A DNA stretch of 64,000 nt from Modestobacter italicus (GCF_000306785.1 NC_017955.1:3906001-3970000); one strand, 5' to 3'; shown: positions 18,337-27,026, numbered from the stretch's first letter. Notes: generated from the sequence alone by a model not told the origin. Numbers and translations are program-made.

Positions 18337-19395
18337 TCACCGGCGGGCACGGCTGGGTCCGCACGCGTCGCGGATCAGCCGGCGCACCTCGGCCGGCGGC
18401 AGGCAGGCGTCCAGCGCCGCGCGCAGCAGCACGGCGAAGGTGTAGGTCGGCTCGCTGGCCAGCGCGCGCTCGAGCGCGACGTTGGCCAGCGAGCCGTTGC
18501 CCCGCACCCAGGCGGTGACCGCCAGGAGGGTCGCCGGTGCTGCGGCCAGCGACCCCGGTGCCCGCCGGGTCAGGTCGGCCCACACCGCCTCCGCGGCGTC
18601 CGCCGAGCGCCCGAGCGCCAGGGTCAACGCGCGGTCGCGCACGTCGACGTCCCGCAGAGCCCAGGCGAGCCGGGCCACGTCCCGGTCCGACAGCCCCGCG
18701 CCCACCCCGGGTGCGGCGCCGGCCACGGCCGCCAGCACTGCTGCCCAGCTCTCCTCGGCGACGGCGTCCCAGCCCAGCTCGGCCGTCCGGCGGGCCAGCT
18801 GGTCCCCCACCTCGTCGCAGGCCCGGGCCATCCCCGCCGCCGCCAGGAAGCCGACCGGGGCGACCCGCCGGGCCAGCTCGGCCCGGTCCGCCTCGACCAC
18901 CTGCCCGCTGACGACCGAGGCCACAGCCAGCGGGCTGGTGCCCCCGGGCAGCGGCGTGCCCGCCCCGGGCAGGCAGCAGGCCCCGCCGCAGTCGTAGGAC
19001 CACCAGCGGCCGCCGCGGACCAGGAGGACCTGGCGCACGGGCACCTCGGCCGCGGTGAAGGCCAGCACGGCCTCCCCGAGCAGCGACCGGTGCGGCAGCT
19101 CCCCCGGTCCCGGACCGCCGTGCTCGTCGTCCTGCTCGCTGACCATCAGGAGCAGCACGGCCGCGGGCCGGTCGGTGAGCATCGAGCGGGCCAGCCCCCG
19201 CAGCACCGGGCGGGCGTGCGCGGCCGGCGGCAGGTCGATCCGGGCGGTGAGGCCGAACCGGCGGCCGCCCGGGCCGTGCAGGCTCACCGCGACGAGCGAC
19301 TCACGCGGCGCGTAGCCGAGGAGGTGCGGCAGGGCGGCGGCCACCTCGCCGGGGTCGGAGAGGTGGACGGTGAACGGCGGGTCGGCATCGGGCAT
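18337..19395 (-). CDS. DUF4192 domain-containing protein
   Basis: A 352-residue protein beginning with a short strand, FTVHLSDPGEVAAALPHLLG, followed by YAPRESLVAVSLHG, the usual opening of actinobacterial DUF4192 proteins. The middle contains the CGGACCLPGAGTPLPGGTSP segment. The C-terminus (SLANVALERALASEPTYTFA) resembles a helical repeat. Function is unknown. No signal peptide or membrane segment is clear. The ATG at 19395 gives the normal family length. It converges on the S9 peptidase with a 4-bp gap. Confidence 0.85.
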   Translation of the reverse strand: MPDADPPFTVHLSDPGEVAAALPHLLGYAPRESLVAVSLHGPGGRRFGLTARIDLPPAAHARPVLRGLARSMLTDRPAAVLLLMVSEQDDEHGGPGPGELPHRSLLGEAVLAFTAAEVPVRQVLLVRGGRWWSYDCGGACCLPGAGTPLPGGTSPLAVASVVSGQVVEADRAELARRVAPVGFLAAAGMARACDEVGDQLARRTAELGWDAVAEESWAAVLAAVAGAAPGVGAGLSDRDVARLAWALRDVDVRDRALTLALGRSADAAEAVWADLTRRAPGSLAAAPATLLAVTAWVRGNGSLANVALERALASEPTYTFAVLLRAALDACLPPAEVRRLIRDACGPSRARR

Positions 19396-19546
19396 GGCGG
19401 CGACCCTGCTGCCGGCCGCCCCGCCGTGGAACCCGCCGGACGCGGTTGTGGACGGAGCCCGCGGTTGTGGACGGCCGGCAGCGGGCCGTCGGCTCCCGGG
19501 TGCACGGTCCGGGCATGCGCACCTCGTCCCCGTGCCGGCCCGCCCG

Positions 19547-20317
19547 TCAGTCCAGGGCGTCTGCCTGGTGCTCGTACGCCTGCTGCAGGAGGGCCCCGAA
19601 GGCAGCCGGATCGGTCGCGCCGGTCGGGTCGGTGGTGGTCAGGCTGACCAGCCGGTCGCCGTCCGCGACCATGCCCAGCAGCAGCGGCACGGTCACCAGC
19701 TGCCCGTCCGGGCCGGTCAGCGAGATCGTCATCGTCATCCCGGCCGACCCGTCGCCGAGGTCGGGCACGTCCAGCGCGGCGAAGGTCGCGGTCGCCGTCC
19801 CGATCGTCGGCGCGGTGATCGTCGCCTCCGGGCAGGTCTGCGCGGTCGAGGCGAGCTGGTCCAGGCCGTCGGTGACGCCGGGGCCCTCGGCGAGCACCTC
19901 GGCGGTGCCCGAGGAGCCGGCGGTGACGGTCTGGGCGCCGAGGCCGGTGAGGTCGTCGAGGCCGGGCTGCATCGACTTCACCGCCGGCGCGCACGCCTCC
20001 GGGGTGACGGTCACGTCCTGCAGCCCGCCCAGCCCGCCGAGCGAGGACTGCTGCTGCAGCTGGTCGGCGGTGACCGGCGTCGCCTGGGCACCGGCACCGA
20101 ACGCCTCCGCGGGCAGCAGCCCGGCCGAGAGGTCCGCGACGTCGTCCGGCGCGCCGGTGCTCCCGCCGGACGAGGTGGCGGCACCGGCCGAGGAGGTGGG
20201 GGCCGGAGCCGCCGGCCCCTGCCCCGCCACCTCGTCGGAGCCGCAGCCGGCCAGCGCGGCGGCGGCGAGCAGCCCGGCGGTGAGCGACCCCGCCCGGCGG
20301 GAACGCGCCGTGCTCAC
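19547..20317 (-). CDS. Putative secreted lipoprotein
   Basis: A 256-residue protein with an N-terminal signal (RRAGSLTAGLLAAAALAGCG). The lipobox LAGC marks Cys25 as the lipidated residue. A Ser/Pro/Ala-rich linker follows, then a globular domain of about 180 residues with two cysteines (C at TPEACAP and at QTCPEA) that probably pair, reminiscent of PknH-type extracellular sensor domains. That resemblance is weak. The GTG start overlaps the Dabb gene stop by 4 bp (GTGA), so the two are co-translated. Ligand unknown. Confidence 0.75.
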   Translation of the reverse strand: MSTARSRRAGSLTAGLLAAAALAGCGSDEVAGQGPAAPAPTSSAGAATSSGGSTGAPDDVADLSAGLLPAEAFGAGAQATPVTADQLQQQSSLGGLGGLQDVTVTPEACAPAVKSMQPGLDDLTGLGAQTVTAGSSGTAEVLAEGPGVTDGLDQLASTAQTCPEATITAPTIGTATATFAALDVPDLGDGSAGMTMTISLTGPDGQLVTVPLLLGMVADGDRLVSLTTTDPTGATDPAAFGALLQQAYEHQADALD

Positions 20318-20616
20318 GGCGTCGGCACCTCGTACTGCACCGCGGACCGCGCGGCCAGGTGGGGCGTCACGTGCTCGGCGATGACGGCCAGGTGCCGCTC
20401 GTCGGTGGCGTAGCCGCGGTAGGCCTCCTCATCGGGGAAGTCGGCCACCAGGGCGGTGTGCGCGTTGCCCTCCCGCAGGCCGAGGTCCGGGCCGATCGCG
20501 AAGGACGTCATCCCGCCCACCTCCTCCGGCAACCGGCGGAGGGCCGCGATCGTGGCGGCCCGGGTCGCGGGGTCGGTGTCCTCGGTCCAGGTGAAGAGCA
20601 CGACGTGACGCAGCAT
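20314..20616 (-). CDS. Dabb (stress-responsive alpha/beta-barrel) family protein
   Basis: A 100-residue protein starting MLRHVVLFTWTEDTDPATRA, with the family features FAIGPDLGLREGNAHTALVA and a final HVTPHLAARSAVQYEV. Dabb proteins are ferredoxin-like dimers, often of unknown catalytic role. The ATG at 20616 matches the family start; upstream codons would extend into the promoter of the divergent glycosyltransferase gene. Its stop overlaps the lipoprotein start by 4 bp, which is unexpected functional company. Confidence 0.85.
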   Translation of the reverse strand: MLRHVVLFTWTEDTDPATRAATIAALRRLPEEVGGMTSFAIGPDLGLREGNAHTALVADFPDEEAYRGYATDERHLAVIAEHVTPHLAARSAVQYEVPTP

Positions 20617-20692
20617 GCCCGCACCCTGCCAGGCGGGCCGAGCAGCTGCCACGGCGCCCGGTCCGGCTCCGGGGGCGGGCGGACCGGCTCGT

Positions 20693-20698
20693 TAGAGT
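20693..20698 (+). promoter_or_regulatory. -10 element consistent with a leaderless glycosyltransferase mRNA
   Basis: TAGAGT (TANNNT) lies 6 bases before the ATG at 20705, so transcription would begin at or next to the start codon. No ribosome-binding site precedes that ATG, which agrees with leaderless translation, common in actinobacteria. Confidence 0.45.
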
Positions 20699-20704
20699 CC
20701 GGGC

Positions 20705-21985
20705 ATGGGACGGTCGCTGCGGGTGGCACTGCTGTCCTACCGCAGCAAGCCGCACGGCGGTGGCCAGGGCGTCTACGTCCGCGCGCTGTCCCGGGAGCTG
20801 CGCGAGCTGGGGCACCGGGTCGAGGTGCTGAGCGGTCAGCCCTACCCGGAGCTCGACGACGGCGTGCCGCTGACCCGGGTGCCCAGCCTGGACCTCTACC
20901 GGGAACCGGACCCGTTCCGGACGCCGCGGCCCGGCGAGTTCCGCAGCCTCGTCGACGTGGCCGAGTGGGCCACCATGTGCACCGCCGGCTTCCCCGAGCC
21001 GCTCACCTTCACCCTGCGGGCGGCCCGGCTGCTCGGCCGCCGCACCGGCGAGTTCGACCTGGTGCACGACAACCAGTCCCTCGGCTACGGGCTGCTGCAG
21101 CTGCGCCGCCGCGGCCTGCCCACCGTGGCGACGGTCCACCACCCCATCGCCATCGACCGGGACCTCGAGCTGGCCGGGGCCGTCGGCCTGCGCCGGCGGC
21201 TCACGCTGCGGCGCTGGTACGCCTTCACCGCGATGCAGGCCCGGGTCGCGCAGCGGCTGGACGGCGTGACCACGGTGTCCGAGAGCTCCCGCCGCGACAT
21301 CACCCGGCACATGGGCGTGCCCGCGGCCGACGTCGAGGTGATCCCGGTCGGGATCGACCCCGACGTCTTCCGGCCGCCGGCCGAGCCGGGCCGCCGGGAG
21401 CCGGCCAGCATCGTGGTGACGACCAGCGCCGACGTGCCGCTCAAGGGGCTGGTGCACCTTCTCGACGCGGTCGCCAAGCTGCGCACCGAGCGCGACGTCC
21501 GGCTGACGGTGGTCGGCACCGCCCGCCCCGGTGGGCCCGCGCACGCGGCGCTGGACCGGTTGGACCTCGGCGACGCGGTCCGGTTCACCGGGCCGGTGCC
21601 GACCGAGGAGCTGGTGCGGCTGCTGCAGACGGCCACGGTCGCCGCCGTCCCGTCGCTGTACGAGGGGTTCTCGCTGCCCGCGGTCGAGGCGATGGCCTGC
21701 GGGACCCCGCTGGTCACCACCGACGCCGGGGCGCTGCCGGAGGTGGTCGGCTCGCACGCCGGGGTGCAGGTCCCGGCCGGCGACGTCGACCGGCTCGCCG
21801 CGGCGCTGGAGCTGGTGCTCGACCACCCGTCGCTGCAGGAGCAGCTGGGCCGGGCCGGCCGCACCCGCGTGCTGGGCGCCTACACCTGGCGGCGCACCGC
21901 GGAGCGCACCGCGGACTGGTACGCCGAGGTGCTGGACCGCGCCACGACCACGGGCACCACGACGACAGGGAGCGCCGCGTGCTGA
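20705..21985 (+). CDS. Family 4 glycosyltransferase (GT-B fold)
   Basis: A 426-residue retaining-type glycosyltransferase. The N-terminal acceptor domain opens LRVALLSYRSKPHGGGQGVY, with the glycine-rich loop near residues 20-23. The C-terminal donor domain carries EVIPVGIDPDVF, then LYEGFSLPAVEAMACGTPLV, the GT4 E-x7-E nucleotide-sugar motif. It opens a five-gene overlapping operon (to 25643). The start is probably leaderless. The methyltransferase GTG lies inside its last codons (7-bp overlap). Donor and acceptor are unknown; the company suggests assembly of a modified glycan or glycolipid. Confidence 0.92.
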   Translation: MGRSLRVALLSYRSKPHGGGQGVYVRALSRELRELGHRVEVLSGQPYPELDDGVPLTRVPSLDLYREPDPFRTPRPGEFRSLVDVAEWATMCTAGFPEPLTFTLRAARLLGRRTGEFDLVHDNQSLGYGLLQLRRRGLPTVATVHHPIAIDRDLELAGAVGLRRRLTLRRWYAFTAMQARVAQRLDGVTTVSESSRRDITRHMGVPAADVEVIPVGIDPDVFRPPAEPGRREPASIVVTTSADVPLKGLVHLLDAVAKLRTERDVRLTVVGTARPGGPAHAALDRLDLGDAVRFTGPVPTEELVRLLQTATVAAVPSLYEGFSLPAVEAMACGTPLVTTDAGALPEVVGSHAGVQVPAGDVDRLAAALELVLDHPSLQEQLGRAGRTRVLGAYTWRRTAERTADWYAEVLDRATTTGTTTTGSAAC

Positions 21986-22740
21986 CGGTCGACTACGACC
22001 TGCTCGACCTCCGGCCGGGCATGCGGCTGCTGGACCTGGGCTGCGGGGAGGGCCGGCACGCGTTCGAGGCCTACCGGCGCGGGGCCTCGGTGCTCGCCGT
22101 CGACTGGGGCCGGCAGGAGGTGGCCACCACCGCCGAGTGGCTGGGCGCCATCGCGGCCGCCGGTGAGGCCCCGGCCGGCGCGTCGGCGGGAACGGCCCGC
22201 GGCGACCTGCGGGCGCTCCCGGTGCCCGACGCCAGCGTCGACCGGGTGATCGCCTCCGAGGTGCTGGAGCACATCCCCGACGACCGGACGGCGCTGGCCG
22301 AGATCGCCCGGGTGCTCCGGCCGGGCGGCCGGGTGGCGATCAGCGTCCCCCGCTACGGGCCCGAGCGGATCTGCTGGGCGCTGTCGGACGACTACCACGC
22401 CAACGAGGGCGGCCACATCCGCATCTACCGGGGCGACCAGCTGTGGGAGCGGCTCGTCGGCGCCGGGCTGCAGCCGACCGACACCCACCACGCGCACGCC
22501 CTGCACGCGCCGTTCTGGTGGCTGAAGTGCGCGGTGGGCGTGGACCGGGACACCCCCGCCGTGCGGGCCTACCACCGGCTGCTGGTGTGGGACCTGGTCC
22601 GCCGGCCGTGGCTCACCCGCACCGCCGAGCGGCTGCTGGACCCGGTGCTGGGGAAGAGCTTCGTGATCTACGCCGACAAACCGGCGGTCCGGGTCGACGA
22701 CGCCGCCACCGAGCCGGCCGGGGACCTCGCGCGTGCCTGA
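21979..22740 (+). CDS. Class I SAM-dependent methyltransferase
   Basis: A 253-residue Rossmann methyltransferase. Motif I is LLDLGCGEGRHAFEAYRRGA (residues ~16-35). The acidic SAM-ribose position is in SVLAVDWG, motif II in RALPVPDASVDRVIASEVLE and motif III in RVLRPGGRVAISVP. The aromatic/His-rich C-terminus (HHAHALHAPFWWLKCAVG) may shape the substrate pocket. The GTG start lies within the glycosyltransferase end, and its own stop overlaps the next start by 8 bp. Methylation of a sugar or lipid intermediate is likely; a quinone-like substrate is possible. Confidence 0.9.
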   Translation: MLTVDYDLLDLRPGMRLLDLGCGEGRHAFEAYRRGASVLAVDWGRQEVATTAEWLGAIAAAGEAPAGASAGTARGDLRALPVPDASVDRVIASEVLEHIPDDRTALAEIARVLRPGGRVAISVPRYGPERICWALSDDYHANEGGHIRIYRGDQLWERLVGAGLQPTDTHHAHALHAPFWWLKCAVGVDRDTPAVRAYHRLLVWDLVRRPWLTRTAERLLDPVLGKSFVIYADKPAVRVDDAATEPAGDLARA

Positions 22741-23824
22741 CTCCCCGGACGCGCTCCCCGAGGTGCCCGGGGTGCTCACCGCCGACCAGGTCCGGCAGAC
22801 CGTGACCGCCATCGCCGCCGAGCAGTCCTCAGACGGCGCGCTGCCCTGGTTCCGCGGTGGCCAGCTCGACGCCTGGGACGCGGTCGAGTCGGCGATGGCG
22901 CTGGACGTCGGTGGCCGGCACGACCGCGCCGCCGCCGCCTACGACTGGCTCGCCCGCCGGCAGCGCCCGGACGGCTCCTGGGCCGCCGAGTACCGGGACG
23001 GCGCCGTCACCGCCCCGGCGATCGAGAGCAACCACGCCGGCTACCTGGCCGTCGGCGTGTGGCACTCCTGGCTCTGCACCGGCGACGAGTCCCGGGTCGA
23101 CCGGCTGTGGCCCACCGTCCGCCGCGCCCTGGACCTGGTGACCGCCATGCAGCTGCCCACCGGCGCGGTCAGCTGGGCGCTGCGACCCGACGGCACCCCC
23201 GACGGCACCGCGCTGCTCACCGGCAACGCCAGCCTGCACCAGGCGCTGCGCGCCGGCATCGCGCTGGCCGGTCTGGTCGGCGAGGAGCAGCCGGACTGGG
23301 ACCTCGCCGCCGCCGACCTCGGCCGGGCGCTGGGCGAGCGGCCCGAGGCCTTCGCCGACCGGTCGCGGTACTCGATGGACTGGTACTACCCGGTGCTCGC
23401 CGGCGCGGTCACCGGCGCACCGGCCGAGGCCCGGCTCGCCGCGGGCTGGGACACCTTCGTCGTCCCCGGGCTCGGCGTCCGCTGCGTCGCCGACCGGCCG
23501 TGGGTGACCGGCGCGGAGACCTGCGAGCTGGCGCTCGCGCTGGCCGCCGCCGACCGGGTGGACGACGCCACCGAGCAGCTCGCCGCGATGCAGCACCTGC
23601 GCGCGGACGACGGCTCGTACTGGACCGGCCTGGTCTACGCCGACGACGCCCGCTGGCCGGTCGAGCGCACCACCTGGACCGCCGCCGCCGTGGTGCTCGC
23701 CGCCGACGCGATCGCCGGCACCGGCCCGGCCGCCGCGCTGTTCGCCGAACCGGCCGCGCTGGCCTGGCCGGCGCTGCGCGGAGTGCCCGACGCCACCCCC
23801 GGCGGACCGGTGGTGCGGGGTTGA
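22733..23824 (+). CDS. Alpha/alpha-barrel (prenyltransferase/squalene-cyclase-like) protein
   Basis: A 363-residue all-helical protein with repeated motifs: AYDWLARRQRPDGSWAAEYR, MQLPTGAVSW and AAMQHLRADDGSYWTGLVYA. These resemble the QW-type repeats of terpene cyclases and prenyltransferase-beta folds, and also (alpha/alpha)6 glycoside hydrolases. No DXDD cyclase motif is seen, so terpene cyclase chemistry is unlikely. It lies between the methyltransferase (8-bp overlap) and a GT2 gene, so a role in processing or recognising a glycan is plausible. GTG start. Actual activity is unknown. Confidence 0.75.
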   Translation: MPDSPDALPEVPGVLTADQVRQTVTAIAAEQSSDGALPWFRGGQLDAWDAVESAMALDVGGRHDRAAAAYDWLARRQRPDGSWAAEYRDGAVTAPAIESNHAGYLAVGVWHSWLCTGDESRVDRLWPTVRRALDLVTAMQLPTGAVSWALRPDGTPDGTALLTGNASLHQALRAGIALAGLVGEEQPDWDLAAADLGRALGERPEAFADRSRYSMDWYYPVLAGAVTGAPAEARLAAGWDTFVVPGLGVRCVADRPWVTGAETCELALALAAADRVDDATEQLAAMQHLRADDGSYWTGLVYADDARWPVERTTWTAAAVVLAADAIAGTGPAAALFAEPAALAWPALRGVPDATPGGPVVRG

Positions 23825-23853
23825 CCCGCGGGCAGACCGGGCAGGGTCCTGAC

Positions 23854-24711
23854 GTGATCACACGCCCCCACCCACCGCTGTCCGCGGTGACCTGCGTGGT
23901 GGCCAGCCGCAACCGCCGCGCCGACCTGCTCGCCAGCCTCCCGCGGCACGAGGCGCACGTGGTCCTCGTCGACAACGCCTCCACCGACGGCACGGTCGAG
24001 GCGGTGCGCGCCGCCCACCCCGCCGTCACGGTCGTCCCGCTGGACCGCAACGCCGGTGCCGTCGCCCGCACGCTGGGCACCGCCCGCGCCGGCACCCCGT
24101 ACGTCGCCTTCACCGACGACGACTCCTGGTGGGCGCCCGGTGACCTGGCCCGCGCCGTGGAGATCATGGAGGCCCACCCGCGGCTGGCCCTGCTGTCGGC
24201 CCGGATCCTGGTCGACCGCGAGGAGCAGCTCGACCCGGTCTGCACCGAGATGGCGGACAGCCCGCTGGGCACCGAGCCGGACCTGCCCGGGCCCTCGCTG
24301 CTGGGCTTCGTGGCCTGCGCCGCGCTGGTGCGCACCGAGGCGTTCACCGCCGTCGGCGGCTTTGACCCGGTGGTCCGCTTCCCCGGCGAGGAGGAGCGGC
24401 TCGCGCTGGACCTCGCCGCGGCCGGCTGGGGGCTGTCCTACGTCGACCGGGTCACCGTGCACCACCACCCGTCGACCTCCCGCGACGCACCGACCACCCG
24501 GCAGGCGGGCATCTGGCGCAGCCGGGTGCTCACCGCCCTGATGCGCTACCCGCTGCGCGACCTGGCCGGTCAGCTGGTCCGGGCCGCGCGGGCCGGCGTG
24601 CCCGGCTGGCGCGGGCTGGCCGGGGCGCTCCCCCGGGTCCCCGCGGCGCTGCGCCGCCGCCGGGTGCTGCCCCGGCACGTGATGGACGGCGTCCGGGTGC
24701 TGGCCCGATGA
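23854..24711 (+). CDS. Family 2 glycosyltransferase (first of tandem pair)
   Basis: A 285-residue GT-A enzyme. VVLVDNASTDGTVEAVRAAH is the nucleotide-sugar N-terminal motif. FTDDDSWWAPGDLARAV holds the metal-binding DxD-type acidic triad. The late EEERLALDLAAAGW supplies the ED(x) catalytic region. There is no membrane anchor. GTG 23854 is used; a TTG at 23821 would add 11 residues and shorten the gap to the previous gene. The next gene overlaps by 4 bp and encodes a close paralogue, so the pair probably arose by tandem duplication. Confidence 0.88.
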   Translation: MITRPHPPLSAVTCVVASRNRRADLLASLPRHEAHVVLVDNASTDGTVEAVRAAHPAVTVVPLDRNAGAVARTLGTARAGTPYVAFTDDDSWWAPGDLARAVEIMEAHPRLALLSARILVDREEQLDPVCTEMADSPLGTEPDLPGPSLLGFVACAALVRTEAFTAVGGFDPVVRFPGEEERLALDLAAAGWGLSYVDRVTVHHHPSTSRDAPTTRQAGIWRSRVLTALMRYPLRDLAGQLVRAARAGVPGWRGLAGALPRVPAALRRRRVLPRHVMDGVRVLAR

Positions 24712-25643
24712 CCAGCGAGCTCGCCGCCCCGCTCACCACCGGCACAGGGGTGGACCCGCGGGTCGCGGTCGTGGTGATCACCCACCAGCGGCGCGAGGAG
24801 CTGCTGCTGGCCCTCACCCGGCTGCGCGGGCTGCCCGAGCAGCCGCACGTCGTCGTCGTGGACAACGGCTCCACCGACGGCACCGCCGACGCCGTCCGCG
24901 CCGAGCACCCCTGGGTGGAGCTGATCGCCAGCCCCACCAACCTCGGCGCGGTCGGCAGGAACCTGGGCGTCGCCCGGCTGGACACCCCCTACGTCGCCTT
25001 CTGCGACGACGACACCTGGTGGGAGCCGGGGTCGCTGCGCACCGCGGCCGACACGTTCGACGCGCACCCGCGGCTGGCCGTGCTCACCGCGCGGATCCTG
25101 GTCGAGCCCGGGAGCACCGAGGACCCGATCGTCGCCGAGCTGCGCGACTCCCCCGTCGTCGGCGCCGACTGGCTGCCCGGCCCGGCGCTGGGCAGCTTCC
25201 TCGCCGGCGCCAGCGTGCTCCGCCGGGAGGCCTTCGACGAGGTCGGCGGCTTCAGCGAGCGGCTGTGGCTGGGTGGCGAGGAGGAGCTGATGGCCGGCGA
25301 CCTCGCCGCGGCCGGCTGGGAGCTGTGCTACCTGCCCGCTCTCACCGTGCACCACCAGGCCAGCACCGCGCGGGACCCGCACAAGCGGCGGGCCGACGGC
25401 ATCCGCAACACGCTGTGGACGACGTGGCTGCGCCGCCCGTTCCGGCCCGCCCTGCGCCGCACCGTGCACCTGCTCCGCACCGTCCCGCGCGACCGGGTGA
25501 CCGCCCGCGGGCTGCTCGCCGCGGTCGGCGGGCTGCCCTGGGTCCTCCGCGAGCGCACCGTCCTCCCGCCGCACGCCGAGGCCCGGTTCGCCGCCCTCGA
25601 GCACGCCCAGCGCAGCTCCACCGCCCGCCGCTACGTCAGCTGA
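24708..25643 (+). CDS. Family 2 glycosyltransferase (second of tandem pair)
   Basis: A 311-residue paralogue of the preceding gene. Matching features are VVVVDNGSTDGTADAVRAEH, FCDDDTWWEPGSLRTAAD and GGEEELMAGDLAAAGWELCY, with a shared VHHQASTARD/VHHHPSTSRD segment after the catalytic region. The ATG overlaps the previous stop (ATGA). It is the last gene of the operon and runs 13 bp into the end of the convergent aminopeptidase gene. Two paralogues in one operon suggest two successive sugar additions or a donor/acceptor difference. Confidence 0.9.
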   Translation: MTSELAAPLTTGTGVDPRVAVVVITHQRREELLLALTRLRGLPEQPHVVVVDNGSTDGTADAVRAEHPWVELIASPTNLGAVGRNLGVARLDTPYVAFCDDDTWWEPGSLRTAADTFDAHPRLAVLTARILVEPGSTEDPIVAELRDSPVVGADWLPGPALGSFLAGASVLRREAFDEVGGFSERLWLGGEEELMAGDLAAAGWELCYLPALTVHHQASTARDPHKRRADGIRNTLWTTWLRRPFRPALRRTVHLLRTVPRDRVTARGLLAAVGGLPWVLRERTVLPPHAEARFAALEHAQRSSTARRYVS

Positions 25644-26581
25644 TCAGCGAACCGGTCGGTCGCCGCGACCACGGCGGCGGACATGCTGCCGCCGCCGTGC
25701 CCCGCATCGCCCACCACCACCAGCTCGCTGCCCGGCCACGCCTGGTGCAGGCGCCAGGCCACGTCCAACGGGCCGCTGACGTCGTACCGGCCGTGCACCA
25801 TCACGCCGGGGATGCCGGCCAGCCGGTCGACGTCGCGGAGCAGCTGGCCGTCGTCGAGGAAGCAGCCGTTGCCCCAGTAGTGCGTCACCAGCCGGGCGAT
25901 CGCCAGCTGGCGGGCCGGCGGCATCACCGACATCCTCGGCGCGGCGCCCGGGGCCAGCGAGACATGGGTGTCCTCCCAGTCGCACCAGTCCTGGGCTGCC
26001 TTCGCCCGCACCGCTGGATCGGGGTCGTGCAGCAGCCGGCTGTAGGCCGCGGCGAGGTCACCGTCCCGGTCCTGCTCGGGGACGCCGGCCCGGAACCGGT
26101 CCCACTCCCGAGGGAAGACCCGGCCCATGTCCCGGGTGATCCAGTCCAGCAGCCACCGGTCAGGGCTGGTGATGGCGAGCAGCACCAGTTCGCTGACCCG
26201 TGCCGGGAACGCCTCGGCGTAGGCCAGCCCGAGGGTCACCCCCCACGACCCGCCAGAGACCAGCCACCGGTCGATGCCCAGGTGCTCGCGCAGCCGCTCC
26301 AGGTCGCGCAGCAGGTGCGGCGTGGTGTTGGCCGACAGGTCCACCTCGGGTTCCCCGGCCCACGGCGTGCTACGGCCGGCGTTCCGCTGGTCGAACAGCA
26401 CGATCCGGTAGCGCGCCGGGTCGAAGGACCGACGGCTGTCCGGGGTGCAGCCCGACCCCGGGCCGCCGTGCAGCACCACCGCGGGTTTCCCCGCCGGGTT
26501 GCCGCACACCTCCCAGTAGAGGGAGTGCCCGTCGCCCACGTCGAGCCGACCGGTCTCGTACGGATCGATCGGCGGGTACAT
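25631..26581 (-). CDS. pip: Prolyl aminopeptidase (S33 family)
   Basis: A 316-residue alpha/beta hydrolase starting MYPPIDPYETGRLDVGDGHS, exactly as typical Pip proteins. The oxyanion HGGPG is at 38-42, nucleophile S112 is in SGGSWG, and GCFLDDGQLL lies in the cap. Late Asp (HGRYDVSG) and His (GDAGHGG) complete the triad. It releases N-terminal proline from peptides in the cytoplasm. The ATG overlaps the DksA-like gene stop by 1 bp. Its 3' end overlaps the GT2 gene on the other strand. Confidence 0.95.
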   Translation of the reverse strand: MYPPIDPYETGRLDVGDGHSLYWEVCGNPAGKPAVVLHGGPGSGCTPDSRRSFDPARYRIVLFDQRNAGRSTPWAGEPEVDLSANTTPHLLRDLERLREHLGIDRWLVSGGSWGVTLGLAYAEAFPARVSELVLLAITSPDRWLLDWITRDMGRVFPREWDRFRAGVPEQDRDGDLAAAYSRLLHDPDPAVRAKAAQDWCDWEDTHVSLAPGAAPRMSVMPPARQLAIARLVTHYWGNGCFLDDGQLLRDVDRLAGIPGVMVHGRYDVSGPLDVAWRLHQAWPGSELVVVGDAGHGGGSMSAAVVAATDRFADQLT

Positions 26582-26913
26582 CAGCGGGCGCAGTCGATGC
26601 AGGTGCGCGTGTGCGGCCGGGCGGCGAGCCGCTCCGCGGCGATGGGCAGCCCGCAGTCGGCGCAGCGGCCGTAGTCCCCGGCCGCGGCGCGGGCCAGCGC
26701 CGCGTCGACGTCGGCCAGCCGCTGCCGGGCCTGCTCGAGCAGGGCGGCCAGCTGCTGCCGCTCGAAGGCGATCGTCGCGCCCTCGGGGTCGTGCTCGTCG
26801 TCGGCGTTGGAGGACGCCGACGCCGCCACCACCTCGTCGAACTCCGCGGTGAGCGCCGCGATCTGGGCGAGGGTGCCCGCCCGGGTGCGGGCCAGGTCGT
26901 CGACTGCGGTCAC
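26581..26913 (-). CDS. TraR/DksA-type C4 zinc-finger protein
   Basis: A 110-residue protein with a coiled-coil N-terminus (residues ~1-78, Ala/Leu/Glu/Arg-rich) and a C-terminal zinc finger with C84, C87, C105 and C108 (GRCADCGLP then TCIDC), the C-x2-C-x17-C-x2-C pattern of DksA/TraR. Such proteins enter the RNA polymerase secondary channel, but short actinobacterial versions are little studied and may lack the acidic tip residues. It is co-transcribed with pip. GTG/ATG choice: ATG at 26913. Confidence 0.85.
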   Translation of the reverse strand: MTAVDDLARTRAGTLAQIAALTAEFDEVVAASASSNADDEHDPEGATIAFERQQLAALLEQARQRLADVDAALARAAAGDYGRCADCGLPIAAERLAARPHTRTCIDCAR

Positions 26914-27026
26914 GCCCCCATCGTGCCCGTCAGCGGCCGTCAGCCGGTGTCAGCCGTCCGTCGCCGCGATGTCAGCGCGACCGCCGAACCTCTCTCCTGG
27001 CAACCACCCCACGTCCAGGAGGACCG

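Noticed and set aside
15306-18350. A 1014-codon open frame on the minus strand across ideR and the S9 peptidase gene
   Set aside because: Composition (Gly/Arg/His/Gln rich, no domains) is that of an antisense frame in high-GC DNA, while the plus strand encodes two clear families with conserved catalytic and metal residues.
22733-23824. Terpene (squalene-hopene) cyclase call for the alpha/alpha-barrel protein
   Set aside because: No DXDD-type catalytic motif and only half the length of such cyclases. Neighbours are glycosyltransferases, not isoprenoid genes.
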